DNA of 64,000 nt, from contig JAJNNQ010000093.1 of NCBI GenBank assembly GCA_027886175.1, positions 338,443 through 402,442 of the forward strand, read 5' to 3'. The stretch is from Phylloscopus collybita. Lineage: Eukaryota > Chordata > Aves > Passeriformes > Phylloscopidae. A program made the position numbers and the translations under genes. Below, one piece after another: positions 10,252 to 24,200 of the stretch (the first letter of the stretch is position 1; each line of letters starts with the position of its first letter). Below the pieces are notes generated by a model that had not been told where the DNA came from, made no database searches, and worked only from the letters and a program-made list of their open reading frames with translations.

Positions 10252-13200
10252 ACTGTCCCAGCACAGTGCAGAGTCCCCGTGGCTAGTTCCTTGAAATACC
10301 TTTCCTGGCAGCAGCCCAGAGCTGTACTGAGTGCAGCAGGTGTCAGGCAGTCTCCTCTCGCCGTGTAGGTGCTTCTGTTTTGTGTTTCCAGCGTACAGCG
10401 AAGCCCTCGTTCTTGCTGCTGCTTCCAGCAAGCCAAAACGCTTTTGCAGCCACTTTCTTGCCTGTTCCACAACAGGATCACTGTCTAGCTGATTTACAGT
10501 TGCCTCTGCGTAGAGCAGCTAGAGGAGCAGCTCTGCCGGCTTTCCTGTGCTTCTGCATAGCAGAGCTGTCAAGAACGAGAAGCTGCGTTTTGCCGAGAAA
10601 GCAGCGCTTCGCGGAAGCACAGCCAGCGGCGTCTTCGGTACTGCCGCAGCTTGTGCGGAGAAGCGAAAGAGAGCCGGGGAAGAACGTGGAAAGCCGAACT
10701 CGGTCGCTGCAAGCGGGTGCTGGCGAACAGCTTCTGGTCACCTTGTAGAAACTCTCCCAGCACAGTGCAGAGTCCCCGTGGCTAGTTCCTTGAAATACCT
10801 TTCCTGGCAGCAGCCCAGAGCTGTACTGAGCGCAGCAGGTGTCAGGCAGTCTCCTCTCGCCGTGTAGATGCTTCTGTTTTGTGTTTGCAGCGTGCAGAGA
10901 AGCCCGCGTGCTTGCTGCTGCTTCCAGCAAGCCAAAACGCTTTTGCAGCCACTTTCCTGCCTTTTCCACAACAGGATCACTGTCTAGCTGATTTACAGTT
11001 GCCTCTGCGTAGAGCAGCTAGAGGAGCAGCTCTGCCGGCTTTCCTGTGCTTCTGCATAGCAGAGCTGTCAAGAACGAGAAACTGCGTTTTGCCGAGAAAG
11101 CAGCGCTTCGTGGAACCACAGCCAGCGGCGTCTTCGGTACAGCCGCAGCTTGTGCGGAGAAGCGAAAGAGAGCCGGGGAAGAACGTGGAAAGCCGAACTC
11201 GGTCGCTGCAAGCGGGTGCTGGCGAACAGCTTCTGGTCACCTTGTAGAAACTGTCCCAGCACAGTGCAGAGTCCCCGTGGCTAGTTCCTTGAAATACCTT
11301 TCCTGGCAGCAGCCCAGAGCTGTACTGAGTGCAGCAGGTGTCAGGCAGTCTCCTCTCGCCGTGTAGGTGCTTCTGTTTTGTGTTTGCAGCGTGCAGAGAA
11401 GCCCGCGTGCTTGCTGCTGCTTCCAGCAAGCCAAAACGCTTTTGCAGCCACTTTCCTGCCTTTTCCACAACAAGATCACTGTCTAGCTGATTTACAGTTG
11501 CCTCTGCGTAGAGCAGCTAGAGGAGCAGCTCTGCCGGCTTTCCTGTGCTTCTGCATAGCAGAGCTGTCAAGAACGAGAAGCTGCGTTTTGCCGAGAAAGC
11601 AGCGCTTCGCGGAAGCACAGCCAGCGGCGTCTTCGGTACTGCCGCAGCTTGTGCGGAGAAGCGAAAGAGAGCCGGGGAAGAACGTGGAAAGCCGAACTCG
11701 GTCGCTGCAAGCGGGTGCTGGCGAAGAGCTTCTGGTCACCTTGTAGAAACTGTCCCAGCACAGTGCAGAGTCCCCGTGGCTAGTTCCTTGAAATACCTTT
11801 CCTGGCAGCAGCCCAGAGCTGTACTGAGTGCAGCAGGTGTCAGGCAGTCTCCTCTCGCCGTGTAGGTGCTTCTGTTTTGTGTTTGCAGCGTGCAGAGAAG
11901 CCCGCGTGCTTGCTGCTGCTTCCAGCAAGCCAAAACGCTTTTGCAGCCACTTTCCTGCCTTTTCCACAACAGGATCACTGTCTAGCTGATTTACAGTTGC
12001 CTCTGCGTAGAGCAGCTAGAGGAGCAGCTCTGCCGGCTTTCCTGTGCTTCTGCATAGCAGAGCTGTCAAGAACGAGAAGCTGCGTTTTGCCGAGGAAGCA
12101 GCGCTTCGCGGAAGCACAGCCAGCGGCGTCTTCGGTACAGCCGCAGCTTGTGCGGAGAAGCGAAAGAGAGCCGGGGAAAACGTGGAAAGCCGAACTCGGT
12201 CGCTGCAAGCGGGTGCTGGCGAACAGCTTCTGGTCACCTTGTAGAAACTCTCCCAGCACAGTGCAGAGTCCCCGTGGCTAGTTCCTTGAAATACCTTTCC
12301 TGGCAGCAGCCCAGAGCTGTACTGAGCGCAGCAGGTGTCAGGCAGTCTCCTCTCGCCGTGTAGGTGCTTCTGTTTTGTGTTTGCAGCGTGCAGAGAAGCC
12401 CGCGTGCTTGGTGCTGCTTCCAGCAAGCCAAAACGCTTTTGCAGCCACTTTCCTGCCTTTTCCACAACAGGGTCACTGTCTAGCTGATTTACAGTTGCCT
12501 CTGCGTAGAGCAGCTAGAGGAGCAGCTCTGCCGGCTTTCCTGTGCTTCTGCATAGCAGAGCTGTCAAGAACGAGAAGCTGCGTTTTGCCGAGAAAGCAGC
12601 GCTTCGCGGAAGCACAGCCAGCGGCGTCTTCGGTACAGCCGCAGCTTGTGCGGAGAAGCGAAAGAGAGACGGGGAAGAACGTGGAAAGCCGAACTCGGTC
12701 GTTGCAAGGGGTGCTGGCGAACAGCTTCTGGTCACCTTGTAGAAACTGTCCCAGCACAGTGCAGAGTCCCCGTGGCTAGTTCCTTGAAATACCTTTCCTG
12801 GCAGCAGCCCAGAGCTGTACTGAGTGCAGCAGGTGTCAGGCAGTCTCCTCTCGCCGTGTAGGTGCTTCTGTTTTGTGTTTGCAGCGTGCAGAGAAGCCCG
12901 CGTGCTTGCTGCTGCTTCCAGGAAGCCAAAACGCTTTTGCAGCCACTTTCCTGCCTTTTCCACAACAGGATCACTGTCTAGCTGATTTACAGTTGCCTCT
13001 GCGTAGAGCAGCTAGAGGAGCAGCTCTGCCGGCTTTCCTGTGTTTCTGCATAGCAGAGCTGTCAAGAACGAGTAGCTGCGTTTTGCCGAGAAAGCAGCGC
13101 TTCGCGGAAGCACAGCCAGCGGCGTCTTCGGTACACCCGCAGCTTGTGCGGAGAAGCGAAAGAGAGCCGGGGAAGAACGTGGAAAGCCGAATTCGGTCGC

Positions 13201-14241
13201 TGCAAGCGGGTGCTGGCGAACAGCTTCTGGTCACCTTGTAGAAACTGTCCCAGCACAGTGCAGAGTCCCCGTGGCTAGTTCCTTGAAATACCTTTCCTGG
13301 CAGCAGCCCAGAGCTGTACTGAGTGCAGCAGGTGTCAGGCAGTCTCCTCTCGCCGTGTAGGTGCTTCTGTTTTGTGTTTGCAGCGTGCAGAGAAGCCCGC
13401 GTGCTTGCTGCTGCTTCCAGCAAGCCAAAACGCTTTTGCAGCCACTTTCCTGCCTTTTCCACAACAGGATCACTGTCTAGCTGATTTACAGTTGCCTCTG
13501 CGTAGAGCAGCTAGAGGAGCAGCTCTGCCGGCTTTCCTGTGTTTCTGCATAGCAGAGCTGTCAAGAACGAGTAGCTGCGTTTTGCCGAGAAAGCAGCGCT
13601 TCGCGGAAGCACAGCCAGCGGCGTCTTCGGTACACCCGCAGCTTGTGCGGAGAAGCGAAAGAGAGCCGGGGAAGAACGTGGAAAGCCGAATTCGGTCGCT
13701 GCAAGCGGGTGCTGGCGAACAGCTTCTGGTCACCTTGTAGAAACTGTCCCAGCACAGTGCAGAGTCCCCGTGGCTAGTTCCTTGAAATACCTTTCCTGGC
13801 AGCAGCCCAGAGCTGTACTGAGTGCAGCAGGTGTCAGGCAGTCTCCTCTCGCCGTGTAGGTGCTTCTGTTTTGTGTTTCCAGCGTACAGCGAAGCCCTCG
13901 TTCTTGCTGCTGCTTCCAGCAAGCCAAAACGCTTTTGCAGCCACTTTCTTGCCTGTTCCACAACAGGATCACTGTCTAGCTGATTTACAGTTGCCTCTGC
14001 GTAGAGCAGCTAGAGGAGCAGCTCTGCCGGCTTTCCTGTGCTTCTGCATAGCAGAGCTGTCAAGAACGAGAAGCTGCGTTTTGCCGAGAAAGCAGCGCTT
14101 CGCGGAAGCACAGCCAGCGGCGTCTTCGGTACTGCCGCAGCTTGTGCGGAGAAGCGAAAGAGAGCCGGGGAAGAACGTGGAAAGCCGAACTCGGTCGTTG
14201 CAAGCGGGTGCTGGCGAACAGCTTCTGGTCACCTTGTAGAA
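10252..14241 (+). repeat. Higher-order repeat copy 1 (8 units, 3990 bp)
   Basis: Units u6-u13 in the order A B C D E F F' A. Type A: GTTTCCAGCGTACAGCGAAG plus TTCTTGCCTGTTCC. Type B: GAGAAACTGCG plus CGTGGAACCACAG. Type C: GGTACTGCCGC plus GGCGAAGAGC. Type D: one-base deletion giving GGGGAAAACG. Type E: ACAGGGTCACTG plus GAGAGACGGGG plus CGTTGCAAGGG. Type F: CCAGGAAGCC, GAGTAGCTGCG, GTACACCCGC and GCCGAATTCGG; F' lacks the first. The order recurs in the following copies, which is diagnostic of a higher-order repeat as in primate alpha satellite. The phase chosen here, starting with A, is arbitrary. Confidence 0.85.
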
Positions 14242-17200
14242 ACTCTCCCAGCACAGTGCAGAGTCCCCGTGGCTAGTTCCTTGAAATACCTTTCCTGGCA
14301 GCAGCCCAGAGCTGTACTGAGTGCAGCAGGTGTCAGGCAGTCTCCTCTCGCCGTGTAGGTGCTTCTGTTTTGTGTTTCCAGCGTACAGCGAAGCCCTCGT
14401 TCTTGCTGCTGGTTCCAGCAAGCCAAAACGCTTTTGCAGCCACTTTCTTGCCTGTTCCACAACAGGATCACTGTCTAGCTGATTTACAGTTGCCTCTGCG
14501 TAGAGCAGCTAGAGGAGCAGCTCTGCCGGCTTTCCTGTGCTTCTGCATAGCAGAGCTGTCAAGAACGAGAAGCTGCGTTTTGCCGAGAAAGCAGCGCTTC
14601 GCGGAAGCACAGCCAGCGGCGTCTTCGGTACTGCCGCAGCTTGTGCGGAGAAGCGAAAGAGAGCCGGGGAAGAACGTGGAAAGCCGAACTCGGTCGCTGC
14701 AAGCGGGTGCTGGCGAACAGCTTCTGGTCACCTTGTAGAAACTCTCCCAGCACAGTGCAGAGTCCCCGTGGCTAGTTCCTTGAAATACCTTTCCTGGCAG
14801 CAGCCCAGAGCTGTACTGAGCGCAGCAGGTGTCAGGCAGTCTCCTCTCGCCGTGTAGATGCTTCTGTTTTGTGTTTGCAGCGTGCAGAGAAGCCCGCGTG
14901 CTTGCTGCTGCTTCCAGCAAGCCAAAACGCTTTTGCAGCCACTTTCCTGCCTTTTCCACAACAGGATCACTGTCTAGCTGATTTACAGTTGCCTCTGCGT
15001 AGAGCAGCTAGAGGAGCAGCTCTGCCGGCTTTCCTGTGCTTCTGCATAGCAGAGCTGTCAAGAACGAGAAACTGCGTTTTGCCGAGAAAGCAGCGCTTCG
15101 TGGAACCACAGCCAGCGGCGTCTTCGGTACAGCCGCAGCTTGTGCGGAGAAGCGAAAGAGAGCCGGGGAAGAACGTGGAAAGCCGAACTCGGTCGCTGCA
15201 AGCGGGTGCTGGCGAACAGCTTCTGGTCACCTTGTAGAAACTGTCCCAGCACAGTGCAGAGTCCCCGTGGCTAGTTCCTTGAAATACCTTTCCTGGCAGC
15301 AGCCCAGAGCTGTACTGAGTGCAGCAGGTGTCAGGCAGTCTCCTCTCGCCGTGTAGGTGCTTCTGTTTTGTGTTTGCAGCGTGCAGAGAAGCCCGCGTGC
15401 TTGCTGCTGCTTCCAGCAAGCCAAAACGCTTTTGCAGCCACTTTCCTGCCTTTTCCACAACAAGATCACTGTCTAGCTGATTTACAGTTGCCTCTGCGTA
15501 GAGCAGCTAGAGGAGCAGCTCTGCCGGCTTTCCTGTGCTTCTGCATAGCAGAGCTGTCAAGAACGAGAAGCTGCGTTTTGCCGAGAAAGCAGCGCTTCGC
15601 GGAAGCACAGCCAGCGGCGTCTTCGGTACTGCCGCAGCTTGTGCGGAGAAGCGAAAGAGAGCCGGGGAAGAACGTGGAAAGCCGAACTCGGTCGCTGCAA
15701 GCGGGTGCTGGCGAAGAGCTTCTGGTCACCTTGTAGAAACTGTCCCAGCACAGTGCAGAGTCCCCGTGGCTAGTTCCTTGAAATACCTTTCCTGGCAGCA
15801 GCCCAGAGCTGTACTGAGTGCAGCAGGTGTCAGGCAGTCTCCTCTCGCCGTGTAGGTGCTTCTGTTTTGTGTTTGCAGCGTGCAGAGAAGCCCGCGTGCT
15901 TGCTGCTGCTTCCAGCAAGCCAAAACGCTTTTGCAGCCACTTTCCTGCCTTTTCCACAACAGGATCACTGTCTAGCTGATTTACAGTTGCCTCTGCGTAG
16001 AGCAGCTAGAGGAGCAGCTCTGCCGGCTTTCCTGTGCTTCTGCATAGCAGAGCTGTCAAGAACGAGAAGCTGCGTTTTGCCGAGGAAGCAGCGCTTCGCG
16101 GAAGCACAGCCAGCGGCGTCTTCGGTACAGCCGCAGCTTGTGCGGAGAAGCGAAAGAGAGCCGGGGAAAACGTGGAAAGCCGAACTCGGTCGCTGCAAGC
16201 GGGTGCTGGCGAACAGCTTCTGGTCACCTTGTAGAAACTCTCCCAGCACAGTGCAGAGTCCCCGTGGCTAGTTCCTTGAAATACCTTTCCTGGCAGCAGC
16301 CCAGAGCTGTACTGAGCGCAGCAGGTGTCAGGCAGTCTCCTCTCGCCGTGTAGGTGCTTCTGTTTTGTGTTTGCAGCGTGCAGAGAAGCCCGCGTGCTTG
16401 CTGCTGCTTCCAGCAAGCCAAAACGCTTTTGCAGCCACTTTCCTGCCTTTTCCACAACAGGGTCACTGTCTAGCTGATTTACAGTTGCCTCTGCGTAGAG
16501 CAGCTAGAGGAGCAGCTCTGCCGGCTTTCCTGTGCTTCTGCATAGCAGAGCTGTCAAGAACGAGAAGCTGCGTTTTGCCGAGAAAGCAGCGCTTCGCGGA
16601 AGCACAGCCAGCGGCGTCTTCGGTACAGCCGCAGCTTGTGCGGAGAAGCGAAAGAGAGACGGGGAAGAACGTGGAAAGCCGAACTCGGTCGTTGCAAGGG
16701 GTGCTGGCGAACAGCTTCTGGTCACCTTGTAGAAACTGTCCCAGCACAGTGCAGAGTCCCCGTGGCTAGTTCCTTGAAATACCTTTCCTGGCAGCAGCCC
16801 AGAGCTGTACTGAGTGCAGCAGGTGTCAGGCAGTCTCCTCTCGCCGTGTAGGTGCTTCTGTTTTGTGTTTGCAGCGTGCAGAGAAGCCCGCGTGCTTGCT
16901 GCTGCTTCCAGGAAGCCAAAACGCTTTTGCAGCCACTTTCCTGCCTTTTCCACAACAGGATCACTGTCTAGCTGATTTACAGTTGCCTCTGCGTAGAGCA
17001 GCTAGAGGAGCAGCTCTGCCGGCTTTCCTGTGTTTCTGCATAGCAGAGCTGTCAAGAACGAGTAGCTGCGTTTTGCCGAGAAAGCAGCGCTTCGCGGAAG
17101 CACAGCCAGCGGCGTCTTCGGTACACCCGCAGCTTGTGCGGAGAAGCGAAAGAGAGCCGGGGAAGAACGTGGAAAGCCGAATTCGGTCGCTGCAAGCGGG

Positions 17201-17732
17201 TGCTGGCGAACAGCTTCTGGTCACCTTGTAGAAACTCTCCCAGCACAGTGCAGAGTCCCCGTGGCTAGTTCCTTGAAATACCTTTCCTGGCAGCAGCCCA
17301 GAGCTGTACTGAGTGCAGCAGGTGTCAGGCAGTCTCCTCTCGCCGTGTAGGTGCTTCTGTTTTGTGTTTGCAGCGTGCAGAGAAGCCCGCGTGCTTGCTG
17401 CTGCTTCCAGCAAGCCAAAACGCTTTTGCAGCCACTTTCCTGCCTTTTCCACAACAGGATCACTGTCTAGCTGATTTACAGTTGCCTCTGCGTAGAGCAG
17501 CTAGAGGAGCAGCTCTGCCGGCTTTCCTGTGCTTCTGCATAGCAGAGCTGTCAAGAACGAGAAGCTGCGTTTTGCCGAGGAAGCAGCGCTTCGCGGAAGC
17601 ACAGCCAGCGGCGTCTTCGGTACAGCCGCAGCTTGTGCGGAGAAGCGAAAGAGAGCCGGGGAAGAACGTGGAAAGCCGAACTCGGTCGCTGCAAGCGGGT
17701 GCTGGCGAACAGCTTCTGGTCACCTTGTAGAA
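14242..17732 (+). repeat. Higher-order repeat copy 2 (7 units, 3491 bp)
   Basis: Units u14-u20 in the order A B C D E F G. B, C, D and F look identical or nearly so to their partners about 3990 bp upstream. u18 (E) has CTTGCTGCTG where u10 has CTTGGTGCTG. G (17234-17732) replaces F' and carries CCGAGGAAGC but no F variants. Relative to copy 1 one unit position is missing, the expected product of unequal crossing-over between whole units. The D and E units at 15739 and 16237 keep the one-base deletions of copy 1, confirming that they were copied as a block. Confidence 0.85.
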
Positions 17733-20700
17733 ACTCTCCCAGCACAGTGCAGAGTCCCCGTGGCTAGTTCCTTGAAATACCTTTCCTGGCAGCAGCCCAG
17801 AGCTGTACTGAGTGCAGCAGGTGTCAGGCAGTCTCCTCTCGCCGTGTAGGTGCTTCTGTTTTGTGTTTCCAGCGTACAGCGAAGCCCTCGTTCTTGCTGC
17901 TGCTTCCAGCAAGCCAAAACGCTTTTGCAGCCACTTTCTTGCCTGTTCCACAACAGGATCACTGTCTAGCTGATTTACAGTTGCCTCTGCGTAGAGCAGC
18001 TAGAGGAGCAGCTCTGCCGGCTTTCCTGTGCTTCTGCATAGCAGAGCTGTCAAGAACGAGAAGCTGCGTTTTGCCGAGAAAGCAGCGCTTCGCGGAAGCA
18101 CAGCCAGCGGCGTCTTCGGTACTGCCGCAGCTTGTGCGGAGAAGCGAAAGAGAGCCGGGGAAGAACGTGGAAAGCCGAACTCGGTCGCTGCAAGCGGGTG
18201 CTGGCGAACAGCTTCTGGTCACCTTGTAGAAACTCTCCCAGCACAGTGCAGAGTCCCCGTGGCTAGTTCCTTGAAATACCTTTCCTGGCAGCAGCCCAGA
18301 GCTGTACTGAGCGCAGCAGGTGTCAGGCAGTCTCCTCTCGCCGTGTAGATGCTTCTGTTTTGTGTTTGCAGCGTGCAGAGAAGCCCGCGTGCTTGCTGCT
18401 GCTTCCAGCAAGCCAAAACGCTTTTGCAGCCACTTTCCTGCCTTTTCCACAACAGGATCACTGTCTAGCTGATTTACAGTTGCCTCTGCGTAGAGCAGCT
18501 AGAGGAGCAGCTCTGCCGGCTTTCCTGTGCTTCTGCATAGCAGAGCTGTCAAGAACGAGAAACTGCGTTTTGCCGAGAAAGCAGCGCTTCGTGGAACCAC
18601 AGCCAGCGGCGTCTTCGGTACAGCCGCAGCTTGTGCGGAGAAGCGAAAGAGAGCCGGGGAAGAACGTGGAAAGCCGAACTCGGTCGCTGCAAGCGGGTGC
18701 TGGCGAACAGCTTCTGGTCACCTTGTAGAAACTGTCCCAGCACAGTGCAGAGTCCCCGTGGCTAGTTCCTTGAAATACCTTTCCTGGCAGCAGCCCAGAG
18801 CTGTACTGAGTGCAGCAGGTGTCAGGCAGTCTCCTCTCGCCGTGTAGGTGCTTCTGTTTTGTGTTTGCAGCGTGCAGAGAAGCCCGCGTGCTTGCTGCTG
18901 CTTCCAGCAAGCCAAAACGCTTTTGCAGCCACTTTCCTGCCTTTTCCACAACAAGATCACTGTCTAGCTGATTTACAGTTGCCTCTGCGTAGAGCAGCTA
19001 GAGGAGCAGCTCTGCCGGCTTTCCTGTGCTTCTGCATAGCAGAGCTGTCAAGAACGAGAAGCTGCGTTTTGCCGAGAAAGCAGCGCTTCGCGGAAGCACA
19101 GCCAGCGGCGTCTTCGGTACTGCCGCAGCTTGTGCGGAGAAGCGAAAGAGAGCCGGGGAAGAACGTGGAAAGCCGAACTCGGTCGCTGCAAGCGGGTGCT
19201 GGCGAAGAGCTTCTGGTCACCTTGTAGAAACTGTCCCAGCACAGTGCAGAGTCCCCGTGGCTAGTTCCTTGAAATACCTTTCCTGGCAGCAGCCCAGAGC
19301 TGTACTGAGTGCAGCAGGTGTCAGGCAGTCTCCTCTCGCCGTGTAGGTGCTTCTGTTTTGTGTTTGCAGCGTGCAGAGAAGCCCGCGTGCTTGCTGCTGC
19401 TTCCAGCAAGCCAAAACGCTTTTGCAGCCACTTTCCTGCCTTTTCCACAACAGGATCACTGTCTAGCTGATTTACAGTTGCCTCTGCGTAGAGCAGCTAG
19501 AGGAGCAGCTCTGCCGGCTTTCCTGTGCTTCTGCATAGCATGGCTGTCAAGAACGAGAAGCTGCGTTTTGCCGAGGAAGCAGCGCTTCGCGGAAGCACAG
19601 CCAGCGGCGTCTTCGGTACAGCCGCAGCTTGTGCGGAGAAGCGAAAGAGAGCCGGGGAAAACGTGGAAAGCCGAACTCGGTCGCTGCAAGCGGGTGCTGG
19701 CGAACAGCTTCTGGTCACCTTGTAGAAACTCTCCCAGCACAGTGCAGAGTCCCCGTGGCTAGTTCCTTGAAATACCTTTCCTGGCAGCAGCCCAGAGCTG
19801 TACTGAGCGCAGCAGGTGTCAGGCAGTCTCCTCTCGCCGTGTAGGTGCTTCTGTTTTGTGTTTGCAGCGTGCAGAGAAGCCCGCGTGCTTGCTGCTGCTT
19901 CCAGCAAGCCAAAACGCTTTTGCAGCCACTTTCCTGCCTTTTCCACAACAGGGTCACTGTCTAGCTGATTTACAGTTGCCTCTGCGTAGAGCAGCTAGAG
20001 GAGCAGCTCTGCCGGCTTTCCTGTGCTTCTGCATAGCAGAGCTGTCAAGAACGAGAAGCTGCGTTTTGCCGAGAAAGCAGCGCTTCGCGGAAGCACAGCC
20101 AGCGGCGTCTTCGGTACAGCCGCAGCTTGTGCGGAGAAGCGAAAGAGAGACGGGGAAGAACGTGGAAAGCCGAACTCGGTCGTTGCAAGGGGGTGCTGGC
20201 GAACAGCTTCTGGTCACCTTGTAGAAACTGTCCCAGCACAGTGCAGAGTCCCCGTGGCTAGTTCCTTGAAATACCTTTCCTGGCAGCAGCCCAGAGCTGT
20301 ACTGAGTGCAGCAGGTGTCAGGCAGTCTCCTCTCGCCGTGTAGGTGCTTCTGTTTTGTGTTTGCAGCGTGCAGAGAAGCCCGCGTGCTTGCTGCTGCTTC
20401 CAGGAAGCCAAAACGCTTTTGCAGCCACTTTCCTGCCTTTTCCACAACAGGATCACTGTCTAGCTGATTTACAGTTGCCTCTGCGTAGAGCAGCTAGAGG
20501 AGCAGCTCTGCCGGCTTTCCTGTGTTTCTGCATAGCAGAGCTGTCAAGAACGAGTAGCTGCGTTTTGCCGAGAAAGCAGCGCTTCGCGGAAGCACAGCCA
20601 GCGGCGTCTTCGGTACACCCGCAGCTTGTGCGGAGAAGCGAAAGAGAGCCGGGGAAGAACGTGGAAAGCCGAATTCGGTCGCTGCAAGCGGGTGCTGGCG

Positions 20701-21224
20701 AACAGCTTCTGGTCACCTTGTAGAAACTGTCCCAGCACAGTGCAGAGTCCCCGTGGCTAGTTCCTTGAAATACCTTTCCTGGCAGCAGCCCAGAGCTGTA
20801 CTGAGTGCAGCAGGTGTCAGGCAGTCTCCTCTCGCCGTGTAGGTGCTTCTGTTTTGTGTTTCCAGCGTACAGCGAAGCCCTCGTTCTTGCTGCTGCTTCC
20901 AGCAAGCCAAAACGCTTTTGCAGCCACTTTCTTGCCTGTTCCACAACAGGATCACTGTCTAGCTGATTTACAGTTGCCTCTGCGTAGAGCAGCTAGAGGA
21001 GCAGCTCTGCCGGCTTTCCTGTGCTTCTGCATAGCAGAGCTGTCAAGAACGAGAAGCTGCGTTTTGCCGAGAAAGCAGCGCTTCGCGGAAGCACAGCCAG
21101 CGGCGTCTTCGGTACTGCCGCAGCTTGTGCGGAGAAGCGAAAGAGAGCCGGGGAAGAACGTGGAAAGCCGAACTCGGTCGCTGCAAGCGGGTGCTGGCGA
21201 ACAGCTTCTGGTCACCTTGTAGAA
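17733..21224 (+). repeat. Higher-order repeat copy 3 (7 units, 3492 bp)
   Basis: Units u21-u27 in the order A B C D E F A. The D unit (19230) has a private change, GCATAGCATGG for GCATAGCAGAG. The E unit (19728) lacks the one-base deletion found in the E units of copies 1 and 2 and is 499 bp long, so this deletion is polymorphic among copies. Ending with A immediately before the A of copy 4 gives an A-A doublet, as seen between copies 1 and 2. Confidence 0.83.
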
Positions 21225-24200
21225 ACTGTCCCAGCACAGTGCAGAGTCCCCGTGGCTAGTTCCTTGAAATACCTTTCCTGGCAGCAGCCCAGAGCTGTAC
21301 TGAGTGCAGCAGGTGTCAGGCAGTCTCCTCTCGCCGTGTAGGTGCTTCTGTTTTGTGTTTCCAGCGTACAGCGAAGCCCTCGTTCTTGCTGCTGCTTCCA
21401 GCAAGCCAAAACGCTTTTGCAGCCACTTTCTTGCCTGTTCCACAACAGGATCACTGTCTAGCTGATTTACAGTTGCCTCTGCGTAGAGCAGCTAGAGGAG
21501 CAGCTCTGCCGGCTTTCCTGTGCTTCTGCATAGCAGAGCTGTCAAGAACGAGAAGCTGCGTTTTGCCGAGAAAGCAGCGCTTCGCGGAAGCACAGCCAGC
21601 GGCGTCTTCGGTACTGCCGCAGCTTGTGCGGAGAAGCGAAAGAGAGCCGGGGAAGAACGTGGAAAGCCGAACTCGGTCGCTGCAAGCGGGTGCTGGCGAA
21701 CAGCTTCTGGTCACCTTGTAGAAACTCTCCCAGCACAGTGCAGAGTCCCCGTGGCTAGTTCCTTGAAATACCTTTCCTGGCAGCAGCCCAGAGCTGTACT
21801 GAGCGCAGCAGGTGTCAGGCAGTCTCCTCTCGCCGTGTAGATGCTTCTGTTTTGTGTTTGCAGCGTGCAGAGAAGCCCGCGTGCTTGCTGCTGCTTCCAG
21901 CAAGCCAAAACGCTTTTGCAGCCACTTTCCTGCCTTTTCCACAACAGGATCACTGTCTAGCTGATTTACAGTTGCCTCTGCGTAGAGCAGCTAGAGGAGC
22001 AGCTCTGCCGGCTTTCCTGTGCTTCTGCATAGCAGAGCTGTCAAGAACGAGAAACTGCGTTTTGCCGAGAAAGCAGCGCTTCGTGGAACCACAGCCAGCG
22101 GCGTCTTCGGTACAGCCGCAGCTTGTGCGGAGAAGCGAAAGAGAGCCGGGGAAGAACGTGGAAAGCCGAACTCGGTCGCTGCAAGCGGGTGCTGGCGAAC
22201 AGCTTCTGGTCACCTTGTAGAAACTGTCCCAGCACAGTGCAGAGTCCCCGTGGCTAGTTCCTTGAAATACCTTTCCTGGCAGCAGCCCAGAGCTGTACTG
22301 AGTGCAGCAGGTGTCAGGCAGTCTCCTCTCGCCGTGTAGGTGCTTCTGTTTTGTGTTTGCAGCGTGCAGAGAAGCCCGCGTGCTTGCTGCTGCTTCCAGC
22401 AAGCCAAAACGCTTTTGCAGCCACTTTCCTGCCTTTTCCACAACAAGATCACTGTCTAGCTGATTTACAGTTGCCTCTGCGTAGAGCAGCTAGAGGAGCA
22501 GCTCTGCCGGCTTTCCTGTGCTTCTGCATAGCAGAGCTGTCAAGAACGAGAAGCTGCGTTTTGCCGAGAAAGCAGCGCTTCGCGGAAGCACAGCCAGCGG
22601 CGTCTTCGGTACAGCCGCAGCTTGTGCGGAGAAGCGAAAGAGAGCCGGGGAAGAACGTGGAAAGCCGAACTCGGTCGCTGCAAGCGGGTGCTGGCGAAGA
22701 GCTTCTGGTCACCTTGTAGAAACTGTCCCAGCACAGTGCAGAGTCCCCGTGGCTAGTTCCTTGAAATACCTTTCCTGGCAGCAGCCCAGAGCTGTACTGA
22801 GTGCAGCAGGTGTCAGGCAGTCTCCTCTCGCCGTGTAGGTGCTTCTGTTTTGTGTTTGCAGCGTGCAGAGAAGCCCGCGTGCTTGCTGCTGCTTCCAGGA
22901 AGCCAAAACGCTTTTGCAGCCACTTTCCTGCCTTTTCCACAACAGGATCACTGTCTAGCTGATTTACAGTTGCCTCTGCGTAGAGCAGCTAGAGGAGCAG
23001 CTCTGCCGGCTTTCCTGTGCTTCTGCATAGCAGAGCTGTCAAGAACGAGAAGCTGCGTTTTGCCGAGAAAGCAGCGCTTCGCGGAAGCACAGCCAGCGGC
23101 GTCTTCGGTACAGCCGCAGCTTGTGCGGAGAAGCGAAAGAGAGCCGGGGAAAACGTGGAAAGCCGAACTCGGTCGCTGCAAGCGGGTGCTGGCGAACAGC
23201 TTCTGGTCACCTTGTAGAAACTCTCCCAGCACAGTGCAGAGTCCCCGTGGCTAGTTCCTTGAAATACCTTTCCTGGCAGCAGCCCAGAGCTGTACTGAGC
23301 GCAGCAGGTGTCAGGCAGTCTCCTCTCGCCGTGTAGGTGCTTCTGTTTTGTGTTTGCAGCGTGCAGAGAAGCCCGCGTGCTTGCTGCTGCTTCCAGCAAG
23401 CCAAAACGCTTTTGCAGCCACTTTCCTGCCTTTTCCACAACAGGGTCACTGTCTAGCTGATTTACAGTTGCCTCTGCGTAGAGCAGCTAGAGGAGCAGCT
23501 CTGCCGGCTTTCCTGTGCTTCTGCATAGCAGAGCTGTCAAGAACGAGAAGCTGCGTTTTGCCGAGAAAGCAGCGCTTCGCGGAAGCACAGCCAGCGGCGT
23601 CTTCGGTACAGCCGCAGCTTGTGCGGAGAAGCGAAAGAGAGACGGGGAAGAACGTGGAAAGCCGAACTCGGTCGTTGCAAGGGGGTGCTGGCGAACAGCT
23701 TCTGGTCACCTTGTAGAAACTGTCCCAGCACAGTGCAGAGTCCCCGTGGCTAGTTCCTTGAAATACCTTTCCTGGCAGCAGCCCAGAGCTGTACTGAGTG
23801 CAGCAGGTGTCAGGCAGTCTCCTCTCGCCGTGTAGGTGCTTCTGTTTTGTGTTTGCAGCGTGCAGAGAAGCCCGCGTGCTTGCTGCTGCTTCCATGAAGC
23901 CAAAACGCTTTTGCAGCCACTTTCCTGCCTTTTCCACAACAGGATCACTGTCTAGCTGATTTACAGTTGCCTCTGCGTAGAGCAGCTAGAGGAGCAGCTC
24001 TGCCGGCTTTCCTGTGTTTCTGCATAGCAGAGCTGTCAAGAACGAGTAGCTGCGTTTTGCCGAGAAAGCAGCGCTTCGCGGAAGCACAGCCAGCGGCGTC
24101 TTCGGTACACCCGCAGCTTGTGCGGAGAAGCGAAAGAGAGCCGGGGAAGAACGTGGAAAGCCGAATTCGGTCGCTGCAAGCGGGTGCTGGCGAACAGCTT